DNA of 5,681 bases from Rickettsiales bacterium. GTDB lineage: Bacteria > Pseudomonadota > Alphaproteobacteria > Rickettsiales > Deianiraeaceae. How positions within the stretch are numbered: position 1 is the stretch's first letter; the number at the start of each line of letters is the position of its first letter. Where the stretch lies: NCBI GenBank assembly GCA_947485035.1, contig CANKQN010000064.1, positions 1-5,681 on the forward strand, given 5' to 3'. The notes beneath the pieces were generated by a model. The model did not search any database. It was not told where the DNA came from and saw only the letters and a list, made by a program, of their open reading frames with translations. Below, piece by piece: positions 5,629 to 5,681 of this stretch. The position numbers were made by a program, and so were the translations under genes.

Positions 5629-5656
5629 GTAAAAAACTCAATTTCGCAAAGGGTTT

Positions 5657-5681
5657 ATGGCGAATTTGACTTGGAAGAGAA
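5657..5681 (+). CDS. Possible start of an unidentified + strand gene (3'-truncated by window edge)
   Basis: ATG at 5657 opens a frame that stays open to the window end and encodes MANLTWKR. An in-frame TAA at 5630-5632 means the start cannot lie further upstream, and 5657 is the first ATG after it. A purine run AAAGGG ends 3 bases before the ATG, slightly close for a Shine-Dalgarno. The divergent placement from maeB and the regulatory-looking sequence upstream support a gene here. Eight residues are too few to name a product; the DnaA box invites the idea of dnaA, but that is speculation. Confidence 0.35.

Noticed and set aside
1..5681. Search for CRISPR arrays, insertion sequences, toxin-antitoxin or defence genes
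   Set aside because: No regularly spaced repeats, transposase motifs or terminal inverted repeats, and no defence-type proteins are visible on either strand.

Overview
The window is AT-rich chromosomal DNA (low GC judged by eye, not computed). It reads as an alphaproteobacterium, possibly a Rickettsiales- or Holosporales-like host-associated or uncultured lineage. The support is a short-form NuoA of 120 residues, a short TrhO of about 249 residues with the alphaproteobacterial ending, a two-domain MaeB malic enzyme, and a CtrA-type TTAA-N7-TTAA box beside a perfect DnaA box. The exact taxon cannot be read from this sequence alone.

Layout, left to right. (1) Positions 1-440, + strand: the C-terminal 145 residues of RuvA, not followed by ruvB. 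(2) Positions 441-622: a noncoding gap with a perfect DnaA box, a CtrA-like box and hairpins serving the two converging genes. (3) Positions 623-985, - strand: nuoA, alone rather than leading a nuo operon. (4) Positions 986-1307: about 320 bases with no convincing gene, ending in a strong sigma70-type promoter. (5) Positions 1308-1383: tRNA-Phe(GAA) with encoded CCA, followed 33 bases later by trhO (1417-2166), the tRNA U34 hydroxylase, and then a stem-loop terminator. (6) Positions 2257-3123 and 3131-5389, - strand: a two-gene operon, maeB (malic enzyme with a PTA-like regulatory domain) followed after 7 bases by a ten-helix EamA/DMT transporter. (7) Positions 5390-5656: a divergent intergenic region with a T-tract, a perfect palindromic operator-like site and a second perfect DnaA box, leading to the first codons of an unidentified + strand gene.

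The proteins are housekeeping: Holliday junction processing, complex I, wobble-uridine modification, and pyruvate/NAD(P)H supply from malate. No defence system, mobile element, CRISPR array or novel gene cluster is visible. The points of interest are noncoding or organisational: two perfect DnaA boxes (one 10 bases from a CtrA-type box), two normally conserved gene pairs that are broken (ruvA-ruvB and nuoA-nuoB), a tRNA-trhO unit probably read from one promoter, and a palindrome plus DnaA-box regulatory region at the right edge.
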